Source: Lachnospiraceae bacterium
Lineage (GTDB): Bacteria; Bacillota; Clostridia; Lachnospirales; Lachnospiraceae
Reading direction: 5' to 3'
NCBI GenBank assembly: GCA_022774505.1
Contig: JALFLW010000058.1
Span: 1 to 33,881, forward strand
Length of the DNA stretch: 33,881 nucleotides
Below, piece after piece: positions 1-7,527 of the stretch; the first letter of the stretch is position 1, and every line of letters begins with the position of its first letter. The notes beneath the pieces are model-generated. The model was not told where the DNA came from, did not search any database, and saw only the letters and a list, made by a program, of their open reading frames with translations. Both the position numbers and the translations under genes were made by a program.

Positions 1-112
1 CCGAAACAACTGAGCCCACCTATGGGGTTTAAGACGTACAGATGCGTATTCATCAAAGCATTGCAAAGCAAAGTCTTTTCAGAAATCCTACTGATCTGCG
101 TCAATTTTTTTA
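1..112 (+). ncRNA. 3' part of a possible structured RNA ending in a terminator
   Basis: No ORF is convincing here. The sequence folds locally: CCCA (15-18) pairs with TGGG (23-26), and AAAC (4-7) with GTTT (27-30). Further on, GACG..CAGAT (33-43) pairs with ATCTGCGTC (94-102), with two bases bulged, and is followed at once by a run of seven T (105-111). That looks like the last helix and intrinsic terminator of a structured RNA whose 5' part lies before the window. A 6S-type or other small RNA is possible, but I cannot name a family. It could also be only a long-stem terminator of the upstream gene. Confidence 0.3.
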
Positions 113-229
113 GTCACAGCTTACGAATTTAAAAGTACCTGGATAGGCAAAATGCTATTGCAGGTAACCGAACAAAAGATATATTATGGGTATACATCCA
201 TTTGGGGTGTGGGAAGTTTTAGTACGTAA

Positions 230-258
230 TTTACAGGGCTTCATGTATTTGGTAGAAT
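230..258 (+). promoter_or_regulatory. sigma-A promoter of the YitT-family gene
   Basis: A -35 box TTTACA (230-235) and a -10 box TAGAAT (253-258) are separated by exactly 17 bases, about 45 bases before the start codon at 304. Between this and the RNA upstream, 113-229 holds an imperfect hairpin around 138-167 (ACCT..GCAA / TTGC.AGGT) and nothing else I recognise. Confidence 0.6.
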
Positions 259-303
259 ATATCCGTAGAATTTAAATCTAAAAGAGAAAGTGTGAGGCAT
301 ATC

Positions 304-1182
304 ATGAAGCAGAATCAGAAAGATTTTATCAGCAAAATGCTTACAGCAGTCCTGGGGATGCTTGTATTTTCGGCAGGTATTAATTTTTTTATTGTTCCGG
401 CGGGGCTTTATAATGGCGGGATGCTGGGGATAAGCCAGCTGCTGAGGACAGTTTTTGTGAAATATCTGCATATATTTTCGGGTAATACGGATATTGCCGG
501 TATTATTAATATGCTGTTAAATATTCCTTTGTGTTTTATCGCCTGGTTTTATGTCAGCAAAATGTTTTTTGTCAGAACATTTATCTGCGTTGTAAGCCAG
601 ACGTTTTTTTTGAGCTTTCTTCCGATTCCTTCGACACCTGTAGTCAGTGATGCCCTGACAGCGAGCATTATAGGAGGTATCATTGCAGGAACCGGGATTG
701 GGATCGCACTGCGTTCCGGTGGGTCAAGCGGAGGACTTGATATCATAGGGATGTATTTTACAAAGCATTTTAAGGGATTTAGTGTAGGGAGGATATCCCT
801 GCTCGTAAATGCTGTGATCTATGGGATATGTGCACTGCTTTTTGGGATTCAGACAGCAATTTATTGTATTATCTATTCGGCAGTGAGCATGCTGATGACA
901 GACAGGGCGCATACTCAGAATATAAATACGGAGGTGTTGATATTTACCAAAAATAATCCGGTCAGGATTATGGATTACATCGTCAGGGAATTTAACAGAG
1001 ATGCAACCTGGTGGGAAGCAAGAGGCGGATATACGGAGGGACGGACCTATATGGTCATGGTGATATTATCAAAATATGAATATGCACATTTACGCAGGGA
1101 GCTTCGGCAGATTGATGAGCATGCTTTTGTAATGGAAAAGGATGGGATTGGGATCAGTGGTCATTTTGACAAGCATCTGTAA
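304..1182 (+). CDS. YitT family membrane protein (DUF161 + DUF2179)
   Basis: A 292-residue integral membrane protein. The N-terminal two thirds hold several hydrophobic segments and the glycine-rich stretch GGSSGGLDI near residue 140, typical of YitT/DUF161 proteins. The last 75 or so residues form a soluble DUF2179-type domain (NTEVLIFTKNN...GHF). The family is widespread in Firmicutes; its transport substrate is not established. I chose ATG 304 because GTGAGG at 292-297 is a ribosome site 6 bases away; a GTG at 292 would add four residues. It has its own promoter and is followed after 50 bases by a second transporter-like gene on the same strand, so the two may be co-transcribed. Confidence 0.85.
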   Translation: MKQNQKDFISKMLTAVLGMLVFSAGINFFIVPAGLYNGGMLGISQLLRTVFVKYLHIFSGNTDIAGIINMLLNIPLCFIAWFYVSKMFFVRTFICVVSQTFFLSFLPIPSTPVVSDALTASIIGGIIAGTGIGIALRSGGSSGGLDIIGMYFTKHFKGFSVGRISLLVNAVIYGICALLFGIQTAIYCIIYSAVSMLMTDRAHTQNINTEVLIFTKNNPVRIMDYIVREFNRDATWWEARGGYTEGRTYMVMVILSKYEYAHLRRELRQIDEHAFVMEKDGIGISGHFDKHL

Positions 1183-1232
1183 AGGATCTGTATATTTCCT
1201 AAAATTATATTTTTGAGAGGCTGGTAGAGATC

Positions 1233-2135
1233 GTGCGAAACGAAAGTAAAATGAAAAATGAAAAGAGGATCATGAATATTTCTCTGGTGGGCAGTATTTT
1301 GTTTATGCTGTCAGAGGGGATCATGGCATATATTACCCATTCACATTCCCTATTGATGGACTGTATTTTCGATGTGACAGACCTTATTATGATAGGACCT
1401 TTTTTGCTGCTTGTTCCTTTGCTTTATAAACCAGTCACTGAGAAAAGACCTTATGGGTTTTCTCAGGTGGAATCGCTTTTTGTTGTGATAAAATACAGCA
1501 TACTTCTTGCAATTACTGTTCGTCTGGTCTGGGATAATATATTGTCGCTGCTTCATGGGGGGCGTCAGGTGGATGGAGGAAGGATCGCATTTTTTGAATT
1601 AGGAGTCTGTCTGGGCTGTCTGGTCATTTATCTGCTGCTTCATTATTTTAGCAGGAGGTATGCTTCTTTGACCATCAAAGCAGAAATTTATATCTGGAAA
1701 TTAGATGTGATATCAAGTCTGGGAGTATCTGTTGCATTTTTTGTTCAAATGGCACTTCATCATACGGCTTATGCGTGGATGGCACTGTATGTGGATCCGC
1801 TGGTGGCGATCATTATGGCATGTCTGCTTTTGGTAGAACCGGTCAGGATGATCCTGGTCAATCTAAAGAGTCTGGTGCTTTTTGCTCCCGAGAAGCATAT
1901 TATGGAGATGATCCGTCAGGTCGCAGAGCATCATATGGATAAGGTTCATTATGATATAGAATTTCTTGATGTGATCCAGACAGGAAGAAAGACCTGGGTT
2001 GAAATATATATGACAAGTCATAATAATCTTATCAATACAAGAATCTTATTACAGCTTCGTGATGAGATACGCGATGAGCTGAAAAAATCCTTTGATCAGG
2101 TATATGTGGAATTGATACCGAGTCTGCCGGATTAA
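1233..2135 (+). CDS. Cation diffusion facilitator-like transporter
   Basis: A 300-residue membrane protein with about six hydrophobic segments and a C-terminal cytoplasmic domain, the layout of the CDF (ZitB/FieF-like) family, which exports divalent metals by proton exchange. The second segment keeps the paired aspartates in MDCIFD (D-x-x-x-D). The KPVTEKRPYGFSQVES loop and the YVDPLVAI segment are also typical. In the fifth segment the usual H-x-x-x-D metal site reads IWKLD, so the histidine appears to be missing, which raises doubt about zinc as substrate. The start is GTG 1233; ATG 1251 is an alternative. It lies 50 bases behind the YitT-family gene. Confidence 0.78.
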   Translation: MRNESKMKNEKRIMNISLVGSILFMLSEGIMAYITHSHSLLMDCIFDVTDLIMIGPFLLLVPLLYKPVTEKRPYGFSQVESLFVVIKYSILLAITVRLVWDNILSLLHGGRQVDGGRIAFFELGVCLGCLVIYLLLHYFSRRYASLTIKAEIYIWKLDVISSLGVSVAFFVQMALHHTAYAWMALYVDPLVAIIMACLLLVEPVRMILVNLKSLVLFAPEKHIMEMIRQVAEHHMDKVHYDIEFLDVIQTGRKTWVEIYMTSHNNLINTRILLQLRDEIRDELKKSFDQVYVELIPSLPD

Positions 2136-2170
2136 ATATAAATTTAGGACTAGCGGCAGTCTTTATGATT

Positions 2171-2179
2171 TGGTATACT
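2171..2179 (+). promoter_or_regulatory. extended -10 promoter of the PurF-like gene
   Basis: TGGTATACT is an extended -10 box (TG-n-TATACT) in the gap between the CDF gene and the PurF-like gene. No good -35 hexamer lies 17 bases upstream, as is usual for extended -10 promoters. Transcription from here would give a leader of about 95 bases that contains the inverted repeats at 2223-2276. Confidence 0.45.
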
Positions 2180-2222
2180 TTTTAGGTATGCAATCTGACT
2201 TATAAGGAACTTGTGAAAATAA

Positions 2223-2276
2223 AACAGTCGTGTGTCCGGTGCACTTGACGACGGCTGTTAAGAAGGAGAAGTGCAC
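2223..2276 (+). promoter_or_regulatory. interlocking inverted repeats in the PurF-like leader (candidate pseudoknot)
   Basis: Two stems interlock. Stem A pairs 2223-2231 (AACAGTCGT) with 2251-2259 (ACGGCTGTT): nine pairs, one G-U. Stem B pairs 2239-2246 (GTGCACTT) with 2269-2276 (AAGTGCAC): eight perfect pairs. The 5' arm of B lies in the loop of A, and the 3' arm lies beyond A, so the two form either an H-type pseudoknot or two alternative folds. The ribosome site AAGGAG (2263-2268) sits between them, so translation control of the downstream gene is plausible. No known riboswitch class is recognised. Confidence 0.45.
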
Positions 2277-2280
2277 AGAA

Positions 2281-3699
2281 ATGAGGAGAAATATGGGCGG
2301 ATTTTTTGGAGTAGCGTCCAAGCAGGACTGCGTATTTGATCTGTTTTTTGGAATTGATTATCATTCCCATCTGGGAACCCGGCGTGGAGGTATGGCGGTA
2401 TATAAGGATGGCACCTTTAACCGTTCGATCCATAATATCGAAAATGCACCGTTCCGTACAAAATTCGATAAGGATGTACAGGAAATGCAGGGTGAAATGG
2501 GCATTGGCTGTATTTCAGATTTTGAGCCGCAGCCTCTTATCATTCGGTCTCATCATGGTACATTTGCCATTACGACAGTCAGTAAGATCAATAATCAGGA
2601 TGAATTGGTAGAGACACTTTTTGAAAATGGACATGCCCATTTTCTGGAGATGAGTGGAGGAGATATTAATGCCACGGAGCTTGTAGCGGCATTGATCAAT
2701 CAGAAGGAGAATCTTATCGAGGGGATTCAGTATGCATTGGAGCAGGTGGATGGTTCTCTGTCTTTATTGTTGATGACTCCGGCAGGAATTTATGCTGCCA
2801 GAGATAAATATGGCAGGACACCGATTATTATCGGTAAAAATGAAGAGGGATTTTGTGCCACTTTTGAGAGTTTTGCTTATAAAAATCTCGGTTATGAGGA
2901 TTATAAAGAGCTGGGACCGGGAGAAATCGTCGTGATGACACCGGAGCAGTGTCTTACATTGGTGCATCCGGGAAAAGAAATGAAAATATGTACATTTTTG
3001 TGGGTGTATTATGGTTATCCGGCCAGTTCATATGAGGGGATCAGCGTAGAACGTATGCGTTATAATTGTGGAGCGAAAATGGCGGCCAGAGATAATGTGA
3101 AACCGGACATTGTAGCAGGCGTTCCGGATTCGGGAGTCGCACATGCCATTGGTTATGCCAATGCATCCGGAATCCCTTTTTCAAGACCGTTTATTAAATA
3201 TACACCGACCTGGCCGCGTTCTTTTATGCCGACGATACAGAGCCGGCGTAATCTGATCGCCAAGATGAAGCTTCTGGCGGTACAGGATCTGATCAAGGAT
3301 AAGAGTCTCCTGCTTATTGATGACTCCATTGTGCGCGGGACACAGCTTCGTGAAACGACAGAGTTTCTTTATCAGAGTGGTGCCAAAGAAGTACATATCC
3401 GTCCGGCATGTCCGCCATTGGTATATGGTTGTAAATATCTTAATTTCTCCCGTTCTTCTTCGGAGATGGATCTTATTACCAGACGTGTGATCGAGAAACT
3501 GGAAGGTACAAAGGTGACGGATGAGATCCTGCAGGAATATACGGATCCGGAATCTCCAAAATATGAACAGATGGTAGAAGAAATCCGTAAAGAACTGAAT
3601 TTTACGTCACTTCGTTTTAACCGTTTGGACGATATGCTGGATGCTGTCGAAATTGACCGCTGTAAGCTTTGTACGTACTGTTGGGATGGCAAAGAGTAG
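2281..3699 (+). CDS. Amidophosphoribosyltransferase-like protein without N-terminal Cys
   Basis: A 472-residue PurF-like protein: an N-terminal class II glutaminase-type fold followed by a phosphoribosyltransferase domain. The PRPP-binding motif LLLIDDSIVRGTQ is intact (D347, D348), and cysteines 237, 384, 461 and 464 sit where Bacillus-type PurF binds its 4Fe-4S cluster. In true PurF the mature protein starts with the catalytic cysteine (CG-x-x-G); here the equivalent stretch is GGFFGV, so the glutamine-splitting nucleophile appears to be absent. The protein may use ammonia, accept it from a partner, or do another PRPP reaction. The start is ATG 2281 (AAGGAG 12 bases upstream); ATG 2293, with AGGAG 4 bases away, is equally possible. 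No other purine genes are adjacent. Confidence 0.8.
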   Translation: MRRNMGGFFGVASKQDCVFDLFFGIDYHSHLGTRRGGMAVYKDGTFNRSIHNIENAPFRTKFDKDVQEMQGEMGIGCISDFEPQPLIIRSHHGTFAITTVSKINNQDELVETLFENGHAHFLEMSGGDINATELVAALINQKENLIEGIQYALEQVDGSLSLLLMTPAGIYAARDKYGRTPIIIGKNEEGFCATFESFAYKNLGYEDYKELGPGEIVVMTPEQCLTLVHPGKEMKICTFLWVYYGYPASSYEGISVERMRYNCGAKMAARDNVKPDIVAGVPDSGVAHAIGYANASGIPFSRPFIKYTPTWPRSFMPTIQSRRNLIAKMKLLAVQDLIKDKSLLLIDDSIVRGTQLRETTEFLYQSGAKEVHIRPACPPLVYGCKYLNFSRSSSEMDLITRRVIEKLEGTKVTDEILQEYTDPESPKYEQMVEEIRKELNFTSLRFNRLDDMLDAVEIDRCKLCTYCWDGKE

Positions 3700-3775
3700 A
3701 AAAAACGTCTGTTATTTTGTTTTATTGAAAGAAATGAAACGTGAAAATAATTCATTTATAAAATCAAAAAAACTG

Positions 3776-3804
3776 TTGACATCTAAAAATGAAAGTGGTA
3801 TCTT
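3776..3804 (+). promoter_or_regulatory. sigma-A promoter of the T-box/cstA transcript
   Basis: A perfect -35 TTGACA (3776-3781) and a -10 TATCTT (3799-3804) are spaced by 17 bases. Transcription would start near 3811, just upstream of the T-box leader. A small UUCG-loop inverted repeat (3803-3818) overlaps the expected start point and could be an operator or only the transcript's 5' hairpin. Confidence 0.7.
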
Positions 3805-3810
3805 TGTTTT

Positions 3811-4138
3811 CGAACAAAACAAATTCGATGAACAGAACAGGGTTTTCTGATGGGAACGCATGACAGAGAACTGTCGGCTGGTGTGAGACAGTATGCACAT
3901 GAGAAAGCTATCCTCTGCGAGAAGTACACTGAAATGGCAGATAGTATGCCAACGGTAAGTGTCACCGGGATTCTCCCGTTATAGAGAAGCTTATTGGAAA
4001 TATATCGTCAGAGGTATATTGGGTGATAAGGCAGAGAGGTCGTTAGAAGCGGCAAATAAAGTGGTAACGCGGAAGAATATAAACTTTCGTCTTTAAATAA
4101 AATGTTAGAGGCATTTTATCTAAGACGAAAGTTTTTTT
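3811..4138 (+). promoter_or_regulatory. T-box riboswitch, probably tRNA-Ala specific
   Basis: A T-box leader that senses the charging state of a tRNA and controls transcription of the transporter gene downstream. The conserved T-box is at 4054-4072, with the UGGU (4062-4065) that pairs with an uncharged tRNA 3' end whose discriminator base is A. Stem I begins around GATGGGAA (3849-3856), with AGAGA (3865-3869) and GGUGUGA (3880-3886) in the usual places. By alignment with the common T-box layout (GAA, codon, then A..CCTCT), the specifier codon is GCU at 3907-3909, which is alanine, and tRNA-Ala does have discriminator A. AUG at 3933-3935 (Met) is the main alternative. The terminator follows at 4082-4138. 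Confidence 0.85.
4082..4138 (+). terminator. T-box regulated intrinsic terminator
   Basis: AACTTTCGTCTT (4082-4093) pairs perfectly with AAGACGAAAGTT (4122-4133), and a T-run follows (4132-4138). It is the terminator of the T-box switch; binding of uncharged tRNA should favour the competing antiterminator that contains 4054-4072. Confidence 0.9.
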
Positions 4139-4221
4139 GCTTTATAGAAAACGATTGTTTCCTACAAAGTAATGAACGCTCCGTGAGGATGCGCTCGCCG
4201 CACAAAAAAGGAGGAATTTAC

Positions 4222-5913
4222 ATGAATGGATTAGTAATCGTATTGATCAGTATTGTTGTTCTCGGTGCAGGTTATCTTTTCTATGGAAGATGGCTTGCCA
4301 GAAAATGGGGACTGGATGAGAAGGCGAAGACGCCTGCTTATCAGTTGGAGGATGGACAGGATTATGTGCCATCTTCTAAGTTTACGGTATTTTCTCATCA
4401 GTTTTCGTCAATTGCCGGTGCAGGACCTGTTACGGGACCGATCCTTGCATCTGTATTTGGATGGGTGCCGGTTTTGCTCTGGCTTATCATTGGCGGACTT
4501 TTCTTTGGAGCCGTTCAGGATTTCGGTGCTCTTTATGCATCTGTAAAGAACGAAGGAAAATCCATGGGAATGATCATTGAAAAATATATCGGTAAAGCCG
4601 GAAGAAAGTTGTTTATGCTGTTTTGCTGGCTGTTTACTCTTTTGGTCATTGCAGCGTTTACGGATATGGTTGCCGGTACATTTGTAGGAAAGGGACTTGA
4701 AAACAGTTCCGTTGCGTATGCCAATTCTGCAGCAGCATCTATTTCCATGCTTTTCATTCTTGTAGCGGTTGTATTCGGATTGATCCAGAAAAAGGTCGGT
4801 AAGATGAACGAGATCGTCAAAGCCGTTGTAGCGATCCTGCTTTTGGTAGTGATGTTTGCAATTGGTATGCATCTTCCAATCTACCAGACAAAGTCTGCAT
4901 GGATCTATATCATTATGGTTTATCTGTTCTTAGCATCTGTAATGCCAATGTGGCTTTTGATGCAGCCGAGAGATTATATGACGACATTTATGCTGCTTGG
5001 TATGATCATCGGTGCAGTTGTCGGTGTACTTTTTGCACATCCGACTATGAAGCTGAATGCGTACAATGGTTTTAATGTAGGTGGAGCAAGTCTCTTCCCG
5101 ACATTATTTGTTACGATCGCATGTGGTGCTGTATCCGGTTTTCATAGTCTGGTTTCATCAGGAACCTCATCAAAGACGGTCAGCAATGAGAAGGATATGC
5201 CTATGATCGGTTATGGTGCAATGGTTGTTGAGACACTTCTGGGTGTCGTTGCACTGGTAGTTGTCGGTGCAGTTGCAGTGAATGGTACAAAGCCTGCAGA
5301 TCTGACTCCGTTTGCTATTTTCTCAACAGGCGTAGCAGGTTTCCTCGAGAAAATGGGTGTACCGGTACAGGTGGCTACAGTATTTATGACAATGTGCGTA
5401 TCTGCCCTGGCATTAACTTCTCTGGATTCCGTGGCACGTATCGGAAGAATGTCATTTCAGGAGCTGTTCCTTGGTGATACGACAGATACTGCCAAGATGA
5501 CTCCGGTACAGCGTGTATTGACAAATAAATATTTTGCAACCGTTGTTACATTATTCTTTGGTTATCTGCTGACGCTGGGCGGTTATAATAATGTATGGCC
5601 ATTATTTGGCTCTGCAAACCAGCTTCTGGCCGCACTTGTATTAATCGCATTAGCAGTATTCTTAAAAACGACAGGAAGGACCGGCTGGACATTGTATATA
5701 CCAATGTTTGTCATGCTGGCAGTTACTTTTACCGCATTAGTTCAAAAGACCATAGCCCTGGTAGCGAATATCAGTGCAGGCAAGGCTACATTTCTGGTAG
5801 ATGGTTTACAGCTTATTGTAGCAGTTCTTCTGATGGTGCTTGGAGTGTTGGTAGCATTTAGCTGCTTTAAAAAGCTTCGTGAGATTCATGGGAAGAAGGA
5901 AGCAGCAGAGTAA
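4222..5913 (+). CDS. cstA: CstA family transporter (carbon starvation protein)
   Basis: A 563-residue, strongly hydrophobic protein of the CstA family, whose studied members take up pyruvate or peptides. Visible family features are the N-terminal GRWLARKWG, the EDGQDYVPSSKFTVFSHQFS region, the conserved IAGAGPVTGPILA stretch, and SGFHSLVSSGTSSKTV in the middle; 15 or more membrane segments are likely. The start at 4222 is clear, with AAGGAGG (4208-4214) just upstream. The gene is controlled by the alanine-type T-box in its leader, which suggests it imports alanine, alanine-containing peptides or the alanine precursor pyruvate. Its last 47 bases overlap the 3' end of the convergent Crp-type gene. 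Confidence 0.9.
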   Translation: MNGLVIVLISIVVLGAGYLFYGRWLARKWGLDEKAKTPAYQLEDGQDYVPSSKFTVFSHQFSSIAGAGPVTGPILASVFGWVPVLLWLIIGGLFFGAVQDFGALYASVKNEGKSMGMIIEKYIGKAGRKLFMLFCWLFTLLVIAAFTDMVAGTFVGKGLENSSVAYANSAAASISMLFILVAVVFGLIQKKVGKMNEIVKAVVAILLLVVMFAIGMHLPIYQTKSAWIYIIMVYLFLASVMPMWLLMQPRDYMTTFMLLGMIIGAVVGVLFAHPTMKLNAYNGFNVGGASLFPTLFVTIACGAVSGFHSLVSSGTSSKTVSNEKDMPMIGYGAMVVETLLGVVALVVVGAVAVNGTKPADLTPFAIFSTGVAGFLEKMGVPVQVATVFMTMCVSALALTSLDSVARIGRMSFQELFLGDTTDTAKMTPVQRVLTNKYFATVVTLFFGYLLTLGGYNNVWPLFGSANQLLAALVLIALAVFLKTTGRTGWTLYIPMFVMLAVTFTALVQKTIALVANISAGKATFLVDGLQLIVAVLLMVLGVLVAFSCFKKLREIHGKKEAAE

Positions 5914-6541
5914 ACCGGTTTTTATGAAAAGTAAGTAATCCCTCATCACGCATTTTTCCGAGTTCTTTAGAGAGAGCACTCCGGTCCAGATTCAGATAAT
6001 CTGCCATCTGCTGGCGGTTAAAAGGAATATGGAAGGTGGAGCTGCCGGATCTGCCGGCCTGGGAAGAAAGATATGTCAGCAGGCGTTCACGGATGGTTTT
6101 TGGACTGGTACAGAAAATGCGCTGGGATAATGTAAGATTTTTTTTGACAGAGATGCTGAGCATATTGCTCAGCATTTTTTGATGCCAGGGATATCCGGTG
6201 AGAGAGGGATCATGGAGAAAATTTATATCCATAAAAAGTATACGGCAGTCACTTGCAGCTATCACATCAACCATCATGGGCTCGTGGCAGAGGGAATACG
6301 TTTCGGCAAATACGCCACCGGTTTCTACATTGCTTAACAGACTGGTATTTCCCCAGAAATCGGTGTTTTCAATATGCACATTACCGGATAGAACGATCCC
6401 TGTTTCGGAGACAAGATCTCCTGTATGAAATATAATGGTATGTTTGGATAGGGTCTTTTCACGAATACAGGTGTGTTCTTTAAGCATTTGAAGTTCAGAG
6501 GCTGAAAGGTCATTAAAAATGGGATGTATCTGTGATTTCAT
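5867..6541 (-). CDS. Crp/Fnr family transcriptional regulator
   Basis: A 224-residue regulator with an N-terminal cyclic-nucleotide-binding-type beta barrel (about residues 10-125) and a C-terminal winged helix (about 150-215) with the helix-turn-helix FNRQQMADYLNLDRSALSKE. The few cysteines are not arranged as an Fnr iron-sulfur site, and the ligand is unknown. The family resembles the many small Crp-like regulators of Clostridia. It lies 20 bases downstream of the araC-type gene on the same strand, so the two probably form an operon. Its stop codon lies inside the 3' end of cstA on the other strand. Confidence 0.85.
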   Translation of the reverse strand: MKSQIHPIFNDLSASELQMLKEHTCIREKTLSKHTIIFHTGDLVSETGIVLSGNVHIENTDFWGNTSLLSNVETGGVFAETYSLCHEPMMVDVIAASDCRILFMDINFLHDPSLTGYPWHQKMLSNMLSISVKKNLTLSQRIFCTSPKTIRERLLTYLSSQAGRSGSSTFHIPFNRQQMADYLNLDRSALSKELGKMRDEGLLTFHKNRFTLLLPSSHESHEAF

Positions 6542-6561
6542 AATTATTGTATAATCCTTTC

Positions 6562-7389
6562 CTATTCTTTGAGCGAATTATTTCGATACGTAGTCGGCGT
6601 CATGCCAAAATACCGTTTAAATTCTTTACAAAAGTAATTGAGATTATGAAAACCTACATGTTCGCTGATCTGGGATACTGTCAGACCGGAGTGGGCCAGC
6701 AGTTCACCGGCATGGCGGAGCCGTACCTGTGTGACATATGCCATAGGACGTGTGTTAAGACATTCCCGGAACATGCGGCACAAATGCTGCGGTGATACAT
6801 GGAGTTGTTCGCAAAGCATGGTTTGTGTGATATCTGAGGAAAAGTGATGCTCGATAAATTCGATCAAAGGTGTCAGCCGGCGACGGTATTGAACCGATTT
6901 TGGAGAGGAGTGTTCTTTATATTGACGGTAAAATTCAAACAGAAACTCGTAAGTATAAGAAGCAGAAAAGAAGATGCTTTCTTTTGTATTAAGTTGAAAT
7001 GCCATATGGATCTTGTTGTGGATCTCGTCCAGCGCACCCAGGTTTGTGATCGGAAAGATCCGGCAGCGGTCAAAACCAAACTGTTTCAGGAGTTCTAAAG
7101 TGCCGGAACCGAAAGGAACAAACCAGCGGACATCCCAGATATCCGGTGTGACCGCTTCATAATAATGCGGTACATCAGCCGGAAGAAAAACAATAGAATG
7201 TTCCGGAATATTCCAGGTTTTTCCCTCGGTGATCAATTTTCCGGTTCCTTTGCTGCTGTATAGGAATTGTGGATAGGGATATCCGTTTTCGCGAGGGGTA
7301 GGGTATTGCCAGAGATGCATTCCGACACTGATCGTGTAAAATGGCAGATTTTTTACAGGTGTGATATCAGGATAGCAGATAAACCACAT
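6562..7389 (-). CDS. AraC family transcriptional regulator
   Basis: A 275-residue AraC-type regulator. The N-terminal half is a cupin-like sensor (PEHSIVFLPADVPHYYEA) as in sugar-responsive members. The C-terminal 100 residues carry two helix-turn-helix motifs: one around LCEQLHVSPQHLCRMFRE and one around VSQISEHVGFHNLNYFCKEF, followed by the family signature ending RYFGMTPTTYR. The start is supported by AGGAGGT six bases upstream. It is divergent from the secreted glycosidase gene across a 138-base gap, the usual arrangement for an AraC regulator and its target. Confidence 0.9.
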   Translation of the reverse strand: MWFICYPDITPVKNLPFYTISVGMHLWQYPTPRENGYPYPQFLYSSKGTGKLITEGKTWNIPEHSIVFLPADVPHYYEAVTPDIWDVRWFVPFGSGTLELLKQFGFDRCRIFPITNLGALDEIHNKIHMAFQLNTKESIFFSASYTYEFLFEFYRQYKEHSSPKSVQYRRRLTPLIEFIEHHFSSDITQTMLCEQLHVSPQHLCRMFRECLNTRPMAYVTQVRLRHAGELLAHSGLTVSQISEHVGFHNLNYFCKEFKRYFGMTPTTYRNNSLKE

Positions 7390-7458
7390 AAGAGACCTCC
7401 TAATAAGTTGTCATATAAAATATGTTCATTTTGTTCAAATCTGATAATATCATTAATT

Positions 7459-7492
7459 GTGCAAAATAGCAATTGAATATATGATATATAAT
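7459..7492 (+). promoter_or_regulatory. -10 box and possible operator of the glycosidase gene
   Basis: A perfect TATAAT lies at 7487-7492, 36 bases before the start codon, with no good -35 hexamer, which suits an activator-dependent promoter. Just upstream, around 7456-7475, AATTG and CAATT form an imperfect palindrome 10 bases apart that could be a regulator site. On the minus strand, TTGAAC and TATGAC with a 17-base spacer within about 7400-7440 could serve araC. Confidence 0.4.
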
Positions 7493-7527
7493 ACGTAGAA
7501 GGAAAAATGTTAAATGGAGGGATTGAA

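Noticed and set aside
4102-4221. In-frame extension of cstA upstream to 4102
   Set aside because: It runs through the T-box terminator, and the ribosome site AAGGAGG fixes the start at 4222.
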